DNA of 64,000 nucleotides from Muricomes intestini (GTDB lineage Bacteria; Bacillota; Clostridia; Lachnospirales; Lachnospiraceae): positions 124,001 to 188,000 of the forward strand of contig NZ_SLZZ01000002.1 in the NCBI RefSeq assembly GCF_004346165.1. Direction: 5' to 3'. A program made the position numbers and the translations under genes. Below are positions 35,919 to 44,918 of the stretch, piece by piece. The notes below the pieces were generated by a model that saw only the letters and a program-made list of their open reading frames with translations, was not told where the DNA came from and ran no database searches. The number at the start of each line of letters is the position of its first letter. Positions within the stretch are counted from its first letter, which is position 1.

Positions 35919-36509
35919 TCATTTGCATTGCGCCTTCATATACACAAGGAAATTTACACCGCTCTGCTTCTTATTTTTCATCTCCATACGCTTAAATTCG
36001 TGGAAGCCAAGTTTTTCATACAGGTGCACGGCATTTTCATTTGTGTCCGCGACCTCCAGCACATATTCGTTAAAATGCGGCAAGGAAAAGAAATGCTCAA
36101 TGATTGCCGTCGCAGCGCCTTTTCCTCTGTATGACGGGGCGGTTGCCACAAACTCCACATAACCCATACCGGGAATCATGTCAAAGGGATATTGTTTATC
36201 CATAAATTCATGCCCCAGCATTTTGTAGGCAAACCAGCCCCTGAAAAAGCCGAGATGTTTTTGCATTTCTTTTTTATCCAGTTTTACAGTAGGCGATGTG
36301 CCATCGTTCAATGCGGCAATACCTGCTATATTGCCGTCCAGCTTAGCAACATAAAACACATCAAGGTTATACATATGCGCAAAAGCGCGGCTCAATTTCT
36401 GCTTGTCCTTTGAGAAATATTTAAGCCATTGGTAAAACCCATCTACGAATATTTCGCTGATGGTAGACCGTGCGCTGTTATCAAGTTTGCCTGCTAAAAT
36501 AACATGCAT
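35919..36509 (-). CDS. GNAT-family N-acetyltransferase
   Basis: 196 residues with the GNAT acetyl-CoA loop in ATAPSYRGKGAATAIIEH (motif A, R/Q-x-x-G-x-G/A) and motif B in EVADTNENAVHLYEKLGFHEF. Substrate unknown. It follows the ABC permease by 5 bases and may be co-transcribed with that damaged transporter operon. Confidence 0.9.
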   Translation of the reverse strand: MHVILAGKLDNSARSTISEIFVDGFYQWLKYFSKDKQKLSRAFAHMYNLDVFYVAKLDGNIAGIAALNDGTSPTVKLDKKEMQKHLGFFRGWFAYKMLGHEFMDKQYPFDMIPGMGYVEFVATAPSYRGKGAATAIIEHFFSLPHFNEYVLEVADTNENAVHLYEKLGFHEFKRMEMKNKKQSGVNFLVYMKAQCK

Positions 36510-36514
36510 TTATC

Positions 36515-37297
36515 TCACCTCATCTTCCTTTTGTATGCGCGAATAGCCAGCACATACATGAGCACTAAAAGTCCGACGTGCCACGCAAGTGCCATCCATA
36601 TATCATTGCTCACAGGCTGTCCCAGCAGCAGTCCGCGCACTGATTCCACAATGGAGGTGACAGGCTGATTCTCCGCAAATACACGCACCGGGGTGGGCAT
36701 GGTGGCCGTAGGAACAAACGCTGAGCTGATAAACGGCAGGAATATCAGCGGATAGGAAAACACACCTGCACCCTCCGCAGTCTTTGCAAGCAGACCGGAG
36801 AGTATCGCCATCCATGTTGTCGCCAGTGTGAATAACAGGATAATGCCTGTGGCTTCGAACCATTCCAAAATGCTCGCCGATGAACGGAATCCCATCAATA
36901 GGGCAAGCAGCACAATAACAATCAGCGAGATAAAACAGGATATGGTTGAAGAAATGACGTGTCCCCACAGTACGGATGACTTCGCAATCGGCATGGAATG
37001 GAATCGCTCAAAAATGCCCTCTGTCACATCGTTATTCATGCGCACAGAGGCATAGGAAACACCGCTGCCCACGGCCATGAGCAGGATGCCGGGCAGGATA
37101 TAATCTATATAGCTTCCGCTGTACGCGCCTGTGGCAATAGCTCCGCCGAACACATAGATAAACAATAGCATCATCATAACCGACATGGCAATGACCGTGA
37201 TAATGGTATCAATGCTTCTAAACATATGTGTCATGCTTCGGTTCACCATGACACCGGTATCGGAAAACCAGCGGCTTATTTTCTTTGAAGCAGTCAT
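36515..37297 (-). CDS. ABC-2 type permease (DrrB-like)
   Basis: 260-residue membrane protein of the daunorubicin-resistance permease type, six hydrophobic segments, with the ABC-2 motif LIFLPFISSAFVPTATMP. The gene is intact, but its ATPase partner upstream is truncated, so it probably no longer works unless another ATPase serves it. Start overlaps the ATPase stop (ATGA). Confidence 0.85.
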   Translation of the reverse strand: MTASKKISRWFSDTGVMVNRSMTHMFRSIDTIITVIAMSVMMMLLFIYVFGGAIATGAYSGSYIDYILPGILLMAVGSGVSYASVRMNNDVTEGIFERFHSMPIAKSSVLWGHVISSTISCFISLIVIVLLALLMGFRSSASILEWFEATGIILLFTLATTWMAILSGLLAKTAEGAGVFSYPLIFLPFISSAFVPTATMPTPVRVFAENQPVTSIVESVRGLLLGQPVSNDIWMALAWHVGLLVLMYVLAIRAYKRKMR

Positions 37298-37770
37298 TGC
37301 GCATCCTCCTTCCCATCAACGAGCGCGAAAAAGATTTCCTCCAGCGTTGGCTGCTTTTCCACATATTCCACTTTGGCGGGCGGGAACCGCTTTTTTAGTT
37401 CTTCCAGCGTACCTTCGGCAATGATTTTGCCCTTATGCAGTATGACAATATAATCGGCAAGCTGCTCTGCTTCCTCTAAGTATTGCGTAGTGAGGAAAAC
37501 GGTTCTTCCATCCTTTACGAGGTCTTTTATCTTCTCCCACACGGCAATGCGGCTCTGCGGGTCAAGTCCCGTGGTCGGCTCGTCAAGAAAAAGAATAGGG
37601 GGGTTGCCCATCAGGCTCATCGCCAAGTCCAGCCGCCTGTGCATACCACCGGAATAAGTTGAAACGCTGCGGTCGGCGGCGTCGGCCAATTCAAATTGTC
37701 GCAGCAAGTCATCAGTTTTGCTATTCACATCATCAAGGTGCCGAAGCTTGCCAAGCATGCGTAGGTTTTC
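37294..37770 (-). pseudogene. ABC transporter ATPase, N-terminal third deleted
   Basis: Remaining frame starts at [11 protein letters not shown] and carries the signature (STYSGGMHRRLDLAMSL), Walker B (ILFLDEPTTGLDPQ) and a C-terminal DrrA-like domain. The Walker A loop and first half are gone. Upstream, without a gap, lies the end of a DUF1048 gene in another frame ([13 protein letters not shown]), so a single deletion removed the intervening DNA. Confidence 0.8.
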
Positions 37771-37931
37771 GCGTTTCTCAAAAGCTCATCGCAGAATGCG
37801 GCTACATCTTCACCTGTTATATCCAAAACTGATTTGCCTTCGGCAGAGCCTTTACTCTCGTCATCATTTCCTGGTATTCTTTTTTGTCTTTGCGCATTTT
37901 TTTTGATATTAAAATAATCAGACATCGACAT
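37765..37931 (-). pseudogene. DUF1048 protein, frameshifted and deleted
   Basis: Starts [11 protein letters not shown] and overlaps the PadR stop, the usual PadR-DUF1048-ABC order. An 8-A run near 37897-37904 shifts the frame. Read one base back, it continues [20 protein letters not shown], then jumps to [20 protein letters not shown]. So there is both a homopolymer slip and an internal deletion. Confidence 0.65.
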
Positions 37932-38265
37932 CCTGATTCATCTCCTTTAACTCATTTAGTTTGGAAGCGACAAACTCCCATTTGGCCCAGAACAGGCGCA
38001 GTTCCTCGCGTCCGGCTTCATTGAGCGTGTAAAACTTGCGCGGCGGCCCGATGTCGGACGGCTTCTTTTCGATGTTCACCAACTTGTTCTTTTCAAGACG
38101 AATCAAAATGGTATAGACTGTCCCTTCCACAACATCGGTAAAGCCCAGCGCATTGAGCTCGCGTGTGATTTCATAGCCGTAGGTTTCCTTGCGTCCGATG
38201 ATTTCCAGCACGCAGCCTTCCAGTACACCTTTGAGCATTTCCGTCAGATTTTCTATGCTAATCAC
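37918..38265 (-). CDS. PadR-family transcriptional regulator
   Basis: 115-residue winged-helix repressor ([50 protein letters not shown]). It normally represses its own ABC efflux operon, which here is damaged. GTG at 38265 is used as start. The promoter at 38299-38327 overlaps TACT/AGTA repeats suited to autorepression. Confidence 0.9.
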   Translation of the reverse strand: MISIENLTEMLKGVLEGCVLEIIGRKETYGYEITRELNALGFTDVVEGTVYTILIRLEKNKLVNIEKKPSDIGPPRKFYTLNEAGREELRLFWAKWEFVASKLNELKEMNQDVDV

Positions 38266-38298
38266 CTCTGTCTAATTAGTACCACTTACTACCGCTAT

Positions 38299-38327
38299 AT
38301 TGTAGCGCAAAGTAGCGGCGCTGTCAA
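38299..38327 (-). promoter_or_regulatory. Sigma-A promoter of the padR operon
   Basis: TTGACA (38327-38322), 17 bases, TACAAT (38304-38299) on the minus strand: near perfect. GTAGTAAGTGGTACTA just downstream could be the PadR operator. Confidence 0.85.
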
Positions 38328-38426
38328 GAGATACTTACGCTGTAAATTATAATGTTAACTTCCAGCTTTTTTACACACATTTTGTGCAACATGCATAAAT
38401 GTAATGTTTTGCCTTCTTAGTAAAAC

Positions 38427-38672
38427 CTATTCCTCATCCTCAACATCACTCGAAATAAAACGAAGGATTTCACCATACGATTTATTGCTTTTTATAATGC
38501 TATTCCATAATTCATCCTTACGTTGTGCGTCTCTTTTATCAAGTAACTTCTGCAAGGCACCAACCGCAGCATTATACAACGCTTTTGTTTTTATCACTTT
38601 CTCCTGTGCCTTTCCTATCTGCTGTTCAATAGTACCAGACATTGTCGTTCCTGGTTTCCTTCCTCTTGCCAT
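38427..38672 (-). CDS. Small coiled-coil protein of mobile-element type
   Basis: 81 residues, MARGRKPGTTMSGTIEQQIG followed by a charged coiled coil (KAQEKVIKTKALYNAAVGAL; LQKLLDKRDAQRKDELW) and an acidic tail. I have seen this type in integrative elements of Firmicutes. No catalytic motif. Its ATG abuts the TAA of a truncated upstream frame (TAAATG), so it was once part of an operon. Confidence 0.6.
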   Translation of the reverse strand: MARGRKPGTTMSGTIEQQIGKAQEKVIKTKALYNAAVGALQKLLDKRDAQRKDELWNSIIKSNKSYGEILRFISSDVEDEE

Positions 38673-38765
38673 TTACTTTACCTCCCTCAAAATTCTTCTG
38701 ATTTCTGTAGCATGATGTTCTACTATATTGCTGTCCATTTCAAATGCATTCAAAATGTTTTTCTG
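38673..38765 (-). pseudogene. 3' stub of an upstream mobile-element gene
   Basis: In-frame stretch MDSNIVEHHATEIRRILREVK ending in TAA at 38675-38673, directly before the next start. It is cut off at about 38765 near the IS21 fragment. Confidence 0.35.
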
Positions 38766-38784
38766 TGTTGCAGAACCGCCGGTC

Positions 38785-38997
38785 TACCACCGGACATTCT
38801 ATTCATCGAAATTAGAGGACTATAAGGAGCTTATCATTGAGTGGCGCTGTGATCCTTATAGCTTTAATGGGACACGTATGTTTCGGGAATTAAAAGAAAA
38901 AGGCTACACTGGAAGCATTGGTCCGATTTTCCGGTTTCTAAGGAAAGTTGATGAAGATGTCGGAAATCACATAAGCAAAAAGGCAACTGTAAGATAA
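38785..38997 (+). pseudogene. IS21-family transposase (IstA) fragment
   Basis: Frame reads YSSKLEDYKELIIEWRCDPY then SFNGTRMFRELKEKGYTGSI and DEDVGNHISKKATVR, matching the region before the DDE domain of IS21 transposases. No catalytic core and no istB. The following 38998-39154 contains nothing I can support. Confidence 0.65.
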
Positions 38998-39154
38998 CCA
39001 CAATTTGGCTGCTTTGTCCCGATTGCCAATAATAGTCACTCTTTTCAACTGTATTGTTTGTTGTTCATCAATAATTTAGGCCCTCTCGAGAAGAATCCTA
39101 CACATATTAATCCTAACATTGCCTATCATCAATAGCACTGAAATTTAATAGGTA

Positions 39155-39725
39155 AACACATGTTAATGATTGTTTTCAGTGTATCATTCACTTTTATGTT
39201 ATAGGAGAAGCAATTAATAAAAATATTATTATAGAAATGTACGAAAACCTTGGGGCGAATGAGCCTTTCAAAAAAAATTCCACAGAAATGTTTTCTGAAT
39301 ACCCTTCCAGTAGTATTGATTTTGCTAAGCGTACCATTAATAATGCCATAATCAATTCTCATATAACAACGCTAAATGACGATGTGCCCGCTTGTAAAGA
39401 TTCGATACTTAAGCCGGCTCTTGACTATATCTATAACAATAAAGGAGAAATGATCTCCCAATCAAAAATGGATGAACTATGCCACGTCAGTGCGAGTCAT
39501 TTTTCTCGTCTATTCATAAAAAAAAATGGAGAAAGCTTTTCAACTTTTCTGACAAGACAAAAGATTGAATGGTCTAAACAGCTTTTAGAAAAAACAGACC
39601 TTACTATTACCCAAATCAGCGAAGAATTGGGGATTAATAGCTCTGGATATTTTATAAAATCTTTTAAACGGTATGAAAACATTACACCTTCTACTTATCG
39701 CAAGTACTTCTCCGAACATAATTAA
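39155..39725 (+). pseudogene. C-terminal part of an AraC-family regulator
   Basis: The two AraC helix-turn-helix motifs are complete (SQSKMDELCHVSASHFSRLF; LTITQISEELGINSSGYFIKSF). Upstream the frame stays open to about 39155 (CIIHFYVIGEAINKNIII), where a stop interrupts it, so most of the ligand-binding half is missing. An ATG at 39237 could start a 162-residue DNA-binding product. The 39726-40086 stretch has no recognisable gene. Confidence 0.55.
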
Positions 39726-40086
39726 TTTAGTAATATATAAACCCGAACTGTTCAGATGTTTCAGAATGATTGTCTGCTTTTGTGTCAAATCAATCACTTT
39801 TCTCATCTTGCCTCCTCTCAGGGATGATACTGCCCAGATATTAGAAAATGTTTTAATAAGTTATGGCTACCCCTATGTAAAAGGTAAAACATAGCAGGTA
39901 CCATAACCCCCGTCCCTAATCCAGTATTCATCAAATAAATTAGAGCCAAATGACATAAAACGACCCCAGAAACTCCCAATTTATCAGCATTTCCGGGGTT
40001 TTGTCCGTTACTCGAACTCGACCTGTCCATTCGTGTTATTAAACACATTTGTTTAGTTTTGTTACATTTCCAGGCGCTTTTTACTT

Positions 40087-40140
40087 CTATTGCATATATT
40101 ATTTTGGCTTACTGAGTTTTTGTTGCCAAATTACTGCCAC
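40087..40140. repeat. Direct repeat, copy 1 (VAxIWQQK tail)
   Basis: About 80% identical to 42177-42229. On the minus strand both copies read GTG GCA xxx AT[AT] TGG CAA CA[AG] AAA, giving V-A-x-I-W-Q-Q-K-[LI]-S-K-x-x-stop. This looks like the end of an integrase-type gene. Each copy lies just after a toxin gene. Confidence 0.6.
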
Positions 40141-40162
40141 TAGTCCATTTAGTAGTCTCTCA

Positions 40163-40474
40163 TTATTTTAAACGCTTACTAATATCTGATGCACTATATA
40201 AGACATCTGTTACAATGACAGAATCACCTTTAATGACATAAAATACTGAATAATTATCAACGGGCATTCTTCTTAGTTCTCTTGCACATCCTAAATCAAC
40301 ATCTATGATTTCGAAACGCTCTGGGAAAGAATCTAATTTTAGGATTTCATCTGCTATTCTATTATACTGTCCAATCGCATTTTCCGGTGCAAATAATTTC
40401 AGCGCTATGTGATTATAAAGATTCTCCATATCTTGCAATGCTTCATCCGTGATTTGAACAAGGTACTGCTTCAT
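40163..40474 (-). CDS. RelE/ParE-family toxin
   Basis: 103-residue toxin of the RelE superfamily (MKQYLVQITDEALQDMENLY; RELRRMPVDNYSVFYVIKGD). Such proteins cleave mRNA at the ribosome or poison gyrase. It overlaps the end of the antitoxin gene upstream, the classic arrangement. The ATG at 40474 (residue 3 of the frame) is the likelier start; a TTG at 40480 is possible. Confidence 0.88.
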   Translation of the reverse strand: MKQYLVQITDEALQDMENLYNHIALKLFAPENAIGQYNRIADEILKLDSFPERFEIIDVDLGCARELRRMPVDNYSVFYVIKGDSVIVTDVLYSASDISKRLK

Positions 40475-40476
40475 AA

Positions 40477-40779
40477 TCAAAGTTTCTCCCTAAACACCGC
40501 AAATGCCTCTGCTGCATTTTGCACATTTCCAGCTTCTATATCGGCATACCCCTTTTTCAGCTTTTCATGAAGCTCATCTGAACTCATTATGTCTGCATTA
40601 ATAGATTCAGGGGCTTTTGGCAAGGTTACTGGAAATGGAATGCCTCCAACCATAGAAATTTGCTTAAGATAGATATCTATCGCCGTTGACATTGGTATCC
40701 CTAACTGAGATAATATATCCTCTGCACGTTGCTTTACACTTGGATTTACTCTCAAATTTAATGTTGTAGTTTTTTCCAT
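40477..40779 (-). CDS. RelB/DinJ-family antitoxin
   Basis: 100-residue antitoxin. Ribbon-helix-helix at the start (TTTLNLRVNPSVKQRAEDIL; LGIPMSTAIDIYLKQI), then the RelB/DinJ segment GGIPFPVTLPKAPESIN and a toxin-binding helical tail. GGAGG precedes ATG 40779. The palindrome at 40809-40827 should be its operator. Confidence 0.9.
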   Translation of the reverse strand: MEKTTTLNLRVNPSVKQRAEDILSQLGIPMSTAIDIYLKQISMVGGIPFPVTLPKAPESINADIMSSDELHEKLKKGYADIEAGNVQNAAEAFAVFREKL

Positions 40780-40808
40780 AATCAACACCTCCTATTGCTA
40801 CTATTAGT

Positions 40809-40827
40809 GTAACGCTTATGTCGTTAC
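40809..40827. promoter_or_regulatory. Operator palindrome of the relBE module
   Basis: GTAACG-CTTATGT-CGTTAC, about 30 bases upstream of the antitoxin start, fits autorepression by the ribbon-helix-helix antitoxin. Confidence 0.6.
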
Positions 40828-40936
40828 GTTTCAAGCCCTAAATTACGTTTTCTGTAATTTCAAATTGCCTGTAGAAATTTTTTTGCGACGTGGTATAATG
40901 TAGCTACCTTGATACATGGAAGGTGATTAACATAAA

Positions 40937-41534
40937 ATGACCATTGGCGAAAAATCAAATATTGTAGAAAGCAAATCGGTATCACCCAAGATAGGCTAGC
41001 CGAACTAACCGACATACATCCAGTCTCCATCCCAAAATATGAGACAAATAAAATGTAGCCACAACTTCCTCAGTTAGGGAAGATTGCAGCTGCTCTTGGT
41101 GTAAGTTATAATGCCTTGAATGGCAGTGATACTGCCGGGCTCCGTCTTGAAACAGTTGGCGACCTGACAGGCAACCTTATGGTGCTTTGTAATTCCGGAA
41201 TCTTCCAAATTACCGGCGAGCGTGGGGAAGATAAGCTGTTAAAGGACGAACTGTATTTATCCAGTTCAATCCCATCCTTTCCTCCTATCTGGAAATCGGA
41301 TATACCACCAGAGGAAACGCACATATTTTATCCTTGCGGGACATTCTGCTAAATATCAGAAGTTACAAAGTATTCAATGACCTGCTGAAATGGGAAAAGA
41401 TGAATTTCATCTATCAGAGTGCTTTGACGTCCACTGGTGACAATCCAAACGAAGCTACTCAGGCGGCAATAGATGAAATCGCAGAGATGAAAGAAAAAAT
41501 GGAATTGCAGAAAAGCCAAATGGCATTAATTTAG
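40937..41534 (+). pseudogene. XRE-family regulator, multiply disrupted
   Basis: From ATG 40937 (GGAAGGTGATT upstream) the frame reads MTIGEK, then needs a one-base shift in an A run to continue IKYCRKQIGITQDRLAELTD and HPVSIPKYETNKM. A TAG interrupts at 41057-41059, and a further shift near 41335 joins LRDILLNIRSYKVFNDLLKW. At least three lesions, so it is dead. Confidence 0.75.
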
Positions 41535-41547
41535 GAGAAATAATCTT

Positions 41548-42204
41548 ATGATAAAAAGCATTTCTATATTGGGATATAGAGGATATTCCACCCAAAAAAC
41601 AATTTACTTTTCTATCCCAAATAGCAATCCCGGAAGTGGAATTACTTTTATCGTTGGCGCAAACAACAGTGGGAAAACAACCATACTCGAAAGTATAAAA
41701 GCATTTTCAAGTAACAGTGCTCCGATATTCTCTGTCCTTCCTCATGACTTTGAATGGACAATTGACCAGTCTGATTCTGGACAATACTCTATCAAATTCA
41801 TATATAATGGATTGTTTCATAACGGTGAAGGTATCGGTGATGGAATATGGAGTTTATTCACAATTTGTGATGCTTTATACGATTCAACTCCAGGCTCAAC
41901 AATTATAATTGATGAACCTGAATTATCATTACATCCAGCTTACCAACGCAAACTTATGAAACTATTTGAAGAATATTCAAAAGACCATCAAATCGTCATA
42001 AATACACACTCTCCGTATTTCATTAATTCGAATTGCATCGCAAATGGTGCAGCACTTTTACGCACTACAAAACTTTCTAGCAATGAAATACAGGTTTACA
42101 ATTTATCTGATGAAAACAAAAAACATATAAAATGTCTTGTCAAAGATTTAAATAATCTTCATGTATTAGGCTTCTTTATTGCATATGTTATTCTGACTTA
42201 CTGA
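41548..42204 (+). pseudogene. OLD/RecF-like AAA ATPase, deleted
   Basis: 218 residues with Walker A (GANNSGKTTILES, about 38-50) and Walker B (GSTIIIDEPELSLHP). The segment between is only about 80 residues, and the C terminus runs into the direct repeat (LGFFIAYVILTY). An internal deletion and a truncated end are the likely history. A small functional ATPase is a less likely alternative. Confidence 0.6.
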
Positions 42205-42229
42205 TTTTCTGTTGCCATATTGTTGCCAC
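42177..42229. repeat. Direct repeat, copy 2 (VAxIWQQK tail)
   Basis: Second copy of the 40087-40140 repeat. Minus-strand reading is VATIWQQKISKSE-stop. It marks the point where the ATPase frame is cut off. Confidence 0.6.
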
Positions 42230-42273
42230 ACACACTCATATTATACGCAAGCCTCTGCAACAATTCAATTATT

Positions 42274-42574
42274 TTAACGAAACAAAATACTCGTTATATC
42301 CTGGTATCTATCAATCACACGATATATCTCCACACAATCTTTTTTGGCTAAATATAGGGTAATGTAGTTCACATGAACCAGGTACTTGTAATCTGTCTTA
42401 AAACTCACTCTCTTTGATAAATCTGCTCCCATCGTTGGAAACTGCTGTAAGTTTCTGAAAAGTCTTATAAATTTCGTCTACTGTCTTTCTGGCGGCTTCT
42501 GCATTATCCTCTGCAATATAATCTTTAATTGCTTTCAAATCAGCTGCCACGAGAGAGTTAATCCTTAATTTCAT
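42274..42574 (-). pseudogene. ParE/RelE-type toxin, frameshifted
   Basis: Starts MKLRINSLVAADLKAIKDYI and proceeds to TFQKL, where an extra T (CAGAAACTTACAGCAG) shifts the frame and stops at SEF. Removing that base restores QQFPTMGADLSKRV and YKYLVHVNYITLYLAKKDCV, then IYRVIDRYQDITSILF, a complete ParE fold. Lies 6 bases after the Phd antitoxin gene. Confidence 0.8.
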
Positions 42575-42580
42575 TAAGTG

Positions 42581-42829
42581 TTATTCCTCCATCACTGATT
42601 TTAATTCATCAAGGCTCAACCACCCTGTCCCATCTGCAGCAGCTTCTTCCGCTTCCTGCAACTTCGCCAACAGCTTTTTCTCTGCTCTGTCTTTCTCGTA
42701 ATCCTCAATATCAAGCACAACAAATCTTCCTCTGCCATTTTTTGTCAAAAAAACTGGTTCTCCAACTTGGCAATTCTTGAGAACTTCATTATAATTTCTC
42801 AAATCAGATACTGGTAAAATACTAGACAT
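42581..42829 (-). CDS. Phd/YefM-family antitoxin
   Basis: 82 residues. The Phd fold is clear (ILPVSDLRNYNEVLKNCQVG; EPVFLTKNGRGRFVVLDIED), with a toxin-wrapping tail. AAGGAG precedes the ATG. It is intact while its toxin is frameshifted, the expected direction of decay, since the reverse would be lethal. Autorepression at 42875-42926 is likely. Confidence 0.92.
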   Translation of the reverse strand: MSSILPVSDLRNYNEVLKNCQVGEPVFLTKNGRGRFVVLDIEDYEKDRAEKKLLAKLQEAEEAAADGTGWLSLDELKSVMEE

Positions 42830-42874
42830 ATAATCAACTCCTTCTTTGATAATAGCGTTTCTGTCTACGCTTTT

Positions 42875-42926
42875 ATTATACGCAAAAATGCTGTAAAATT
42901 CAACTTAAAATTTTACAGCATTTTGC
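42875..42926 (-). promoter_or_regulatory. Phd-module promoter inside a long palindrome
   Basis: TTGAAT (42903-42898), 17 bases, TATAAT (42880-42875) on the minus strand. The spacer and -35 lie in an inverted repeat with 18-19 base arms (GCAAAAATGCTGTAAAATT / AATTTTACAGCATTTTGC), suited to cooperative Phd-toxin repression. Confidence 0.75.
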
Positions 42927-42983
42927 ATATAATATAGTTAATCTCTATTGCATCTGGCAGAATATTTCCGCCAATCCTTCCAT

Positions 42984-43163
42984 TCATGATTTTTTAGCGG
43001 CTTCCTTCACTCCCATGCTGTTCTTCCCTTTACAGATTCCATTAGCTGAAAATGTTCCTGTCTTAACAACTCCATACAGATATACAATCCCTCCAGTCAG
43101 CATGATGATGGTTTCCCCCAATACTAATGATAAATCGTAAATGCAAACCGTCTCCAGATTCAT
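42984..43163 (-). CDS. Possible small membrane protein
   Basis: 59-residue frame MNLETVCIYDLSLVLGETII with a hydrophobic segment and a basic tail. Its ATG overlaps the TGA of the next small frame upstream (ATGA). No family is recognised and the ribosome site is weak. Confidence 0.3.
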   Translation of the reverse strand: MNLETVCIYDLSLVLGETIIMLTGGIVYLYGVVKTGTFSANGICKGKNSMGVKEAAKKS

Positions 43164-43306
43164 GCACTGACATACAACATATTTAATTGGTTTAAACGGC
43201 CGGCATTGTCCGCAAAAATGAGAAAACAGCAGACTGATACCATCCCTGGAATAGCAATTACTATGAACCTTGACAGTAGAACGTATGATTCCATGAAGAC
43301 AGGCAT
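43160..43306 (-). CDS. Possible small membrane protein
   Basis: 48-residue frame MPVFMESYVLLSRFIVIAIP with one hydrophobic helix, AAAGGG upstream, overlapping the 59-residue frame. Either could be chance. The 43307-43473 stretch holds a GAGGAT/ATCCTC inverted repeat and no gene. Confidence 0.25.
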   Translation of the reverse strand: MPVFMESYVLLSRFIVIAIPGMVSVCCFLIFADNAGRLNQLNMLYVSA

Positions 43307-43473
43307 TCTATGCCCTTTTTCAAAAAAAATGCAATCATATGAGACACTTAAAAGTTCAAAACACAAAAATTGGACTATTTTATGAGGATTACATCCTCAT
43401 GAATAATTCGGGTTTAATATTATATTTTTATGGAAAATAGGTGACTCAAAACCGAAATATTTGCAAACATTTT

Positions 43474-44121
43474 TTATTCTTCATCATCACGGTTTTCTGT
43501 GCAAATCTCATCGAGCCAGCCTTCATCTAATGCACTGCCTCTTCCCTTGTAAGGAACAGCTCTTGCTCTTCCCATTTTGTATAACTTGCAATTCTTTGGT
43601 CCGTAACAGAAACTTTCAAAGCGATACTTTTGTCTAACTCCAAAATCATACTCAATGGCAACATTTGCCATGGCTGCCCACTTGCATTGAAAGCACTTGT
43701 TTTTCCAGCATTTTGCATCCAGCATTCTAGCTCCACGCCAGTCGTATGTAGTGAGATCAGGTACCGTGGCAATCCATGGCGCTTTATCTGTATGAATCTC
43801 TTTTGTAGCTGCAATCTTTTTTAGACTTCCTGCGCGGTAATAATCAGCATACTCTATTTCTGGATATTTCTTTGTCCATGCAGTACCACTGATGGAATCC
43901 CCTATATGGAATATACATTTCATCTGCTGTTTTTCCGAAATTGCTACTGCAAATTGTTTTTCTTCTTCATCAGCCATTCCACTAATGAAGACGTTATATC
44001 CAGTCAGGGAATGTGTACGATTGTCCACAAGATATCTCCAAACATTGGAGCGTGGCTGAATAGATATGATTTCACCCTGGAATGTTATTTTATTTTGTTC
44101 CTCTCCGTAAATTCTTGGCAT
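43474..44121 (-). CDS. Unknown protein with a cysteine cluster
   Basis: 215 residues. The first 80 are beta-rich (KITFQGEIISIQPRSNVWRY), suggestive of an OB-like fold. A cluster of cysteines follows (CWKNKCFQCKW about 137-147, CYGPKNCKLY about 172-181), plausibly a metal or Fe-S site. The ATG at 44121 follows GGAGACG. No family recognised. It pairs with the unknown gene upstream. Confidence 0.6.
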   Translation of the reverse strand: MPRIYGEEQNKITFQGEIISIQPRSNVWRYLVDNRTHSLTGYNVFISGMADEEEKQFAVAISEKQQMKCIFHIGDSISGTAWTKKYPEIEYADYYRAGSLKKIAATKEIHTDKAPWIATVPDLTTYDWRGARMLDAKCWKNKCFQCKWAAMANVAIEYDFGVRQKYRFESFCYGPKNCKLYKMGRARAVPYKGRGSALDEGWLDEICTENRDDEE

Positions 44122-44180
44122 GTTTCTCGTCTCCGATTTCTGTTTTGTGTTTTAATATGATATCTTTTATTTTCATGTCT

Positions 44181-44918
44181 TTAAAATATGGCATGTCTGA
44201 AAGATGGTTCATATCCATCATCATGCCCATCGCCTTCGCATGACACAAGTTCAAACTCATTTTCCTTACACCATTGTTTAACATAGGAATCTATTTCAAA
44301 ATCTTCTACAACAGGCTGATAATAGTCATCGCAGCTACAGTATTCTTCAAATTCATAATCAAGATACCTGCTAATTCTCTTCTTATAGCATTCCGTGATT
44401 GCATCTTGAGTCATAAACGGATTTTCACTCAAGGCACATGACAGTTCTTCATCCATCCCTGTAGTCTCTACAGGTTTCAGGATGATATCTGCCTCAAAAT
44501 GACAATCAACGCTTCCACCTTCTGTATTCCATACAGAAAATCCATTCCATTTGCAGCAAAAATCCGACTTCAAAAACTGTTTCCAGCCGCTCAATTTCAT
44601 TGTTTCCCACACATCTTCATTGTCTTTCGAATATAAATCAAAAAAAATTTCCGCCAGACCATCTGACATTTTCTTGTTAAAACAGCATTCTTTCTGTATC
44701 AGTTCTGATAACATCTCTTGATTATCATAACTCCTAACATCTTGGCATATACCTCTGACTAGCGCCAGTAAAATTGCACCTGCCAGTTTTTCATCTATAG
44801 CAGTAGATACGGTCAATTCTCTGTATGTCAGATAAGGTTCATTAGAAAGATAGTCTGGTCCGTTTTTATCTATTAGCATTTTCAATTTATTCACTATACT
44901 TTTATTCGCATTATTCAT
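44181..44918 (-). CDS. Unknown acidic helical protein
   Basis: 245 residues, no signal or membrane segment. Acidic and cysteine-containing (EYCSCDDYYQPVVEDFEIDS), it ends in a GDGHDDGYEPSFRHAIF tail. Ribosome site GGAGGTGAATGAGTA. Probably co-transcribed with the 43474 gene. Not recognised. Confidence 0.55.
   Translation of the reverse strand: MNNANKSIVNKLKMLIDKNGPDYLSNEPYLTYRELTVSTAIDEKLAGAILLALVRGICQDVRSYDNQEMLSELIQKECCFNKKMSDGLAEIFFDLYSKDNEDVWETMKLSGWKQFLKSDFCCKWNGFSVWNTEGGSVDCHFEADIILKPVETTGMDEELSCALSENPFMTQDAITECYKKRISRYLDYEFEEYCSCDDYYQPVVEDFEIDSYVKQWCKENEFELVSCEGDGHDDGYEPSFRHAIF

Noticed and set aside
39818-40048. 76-codon minus-strand frame
   Set aside because: No ribosome site or recognisable family; lies in a remnant-rich stretch.
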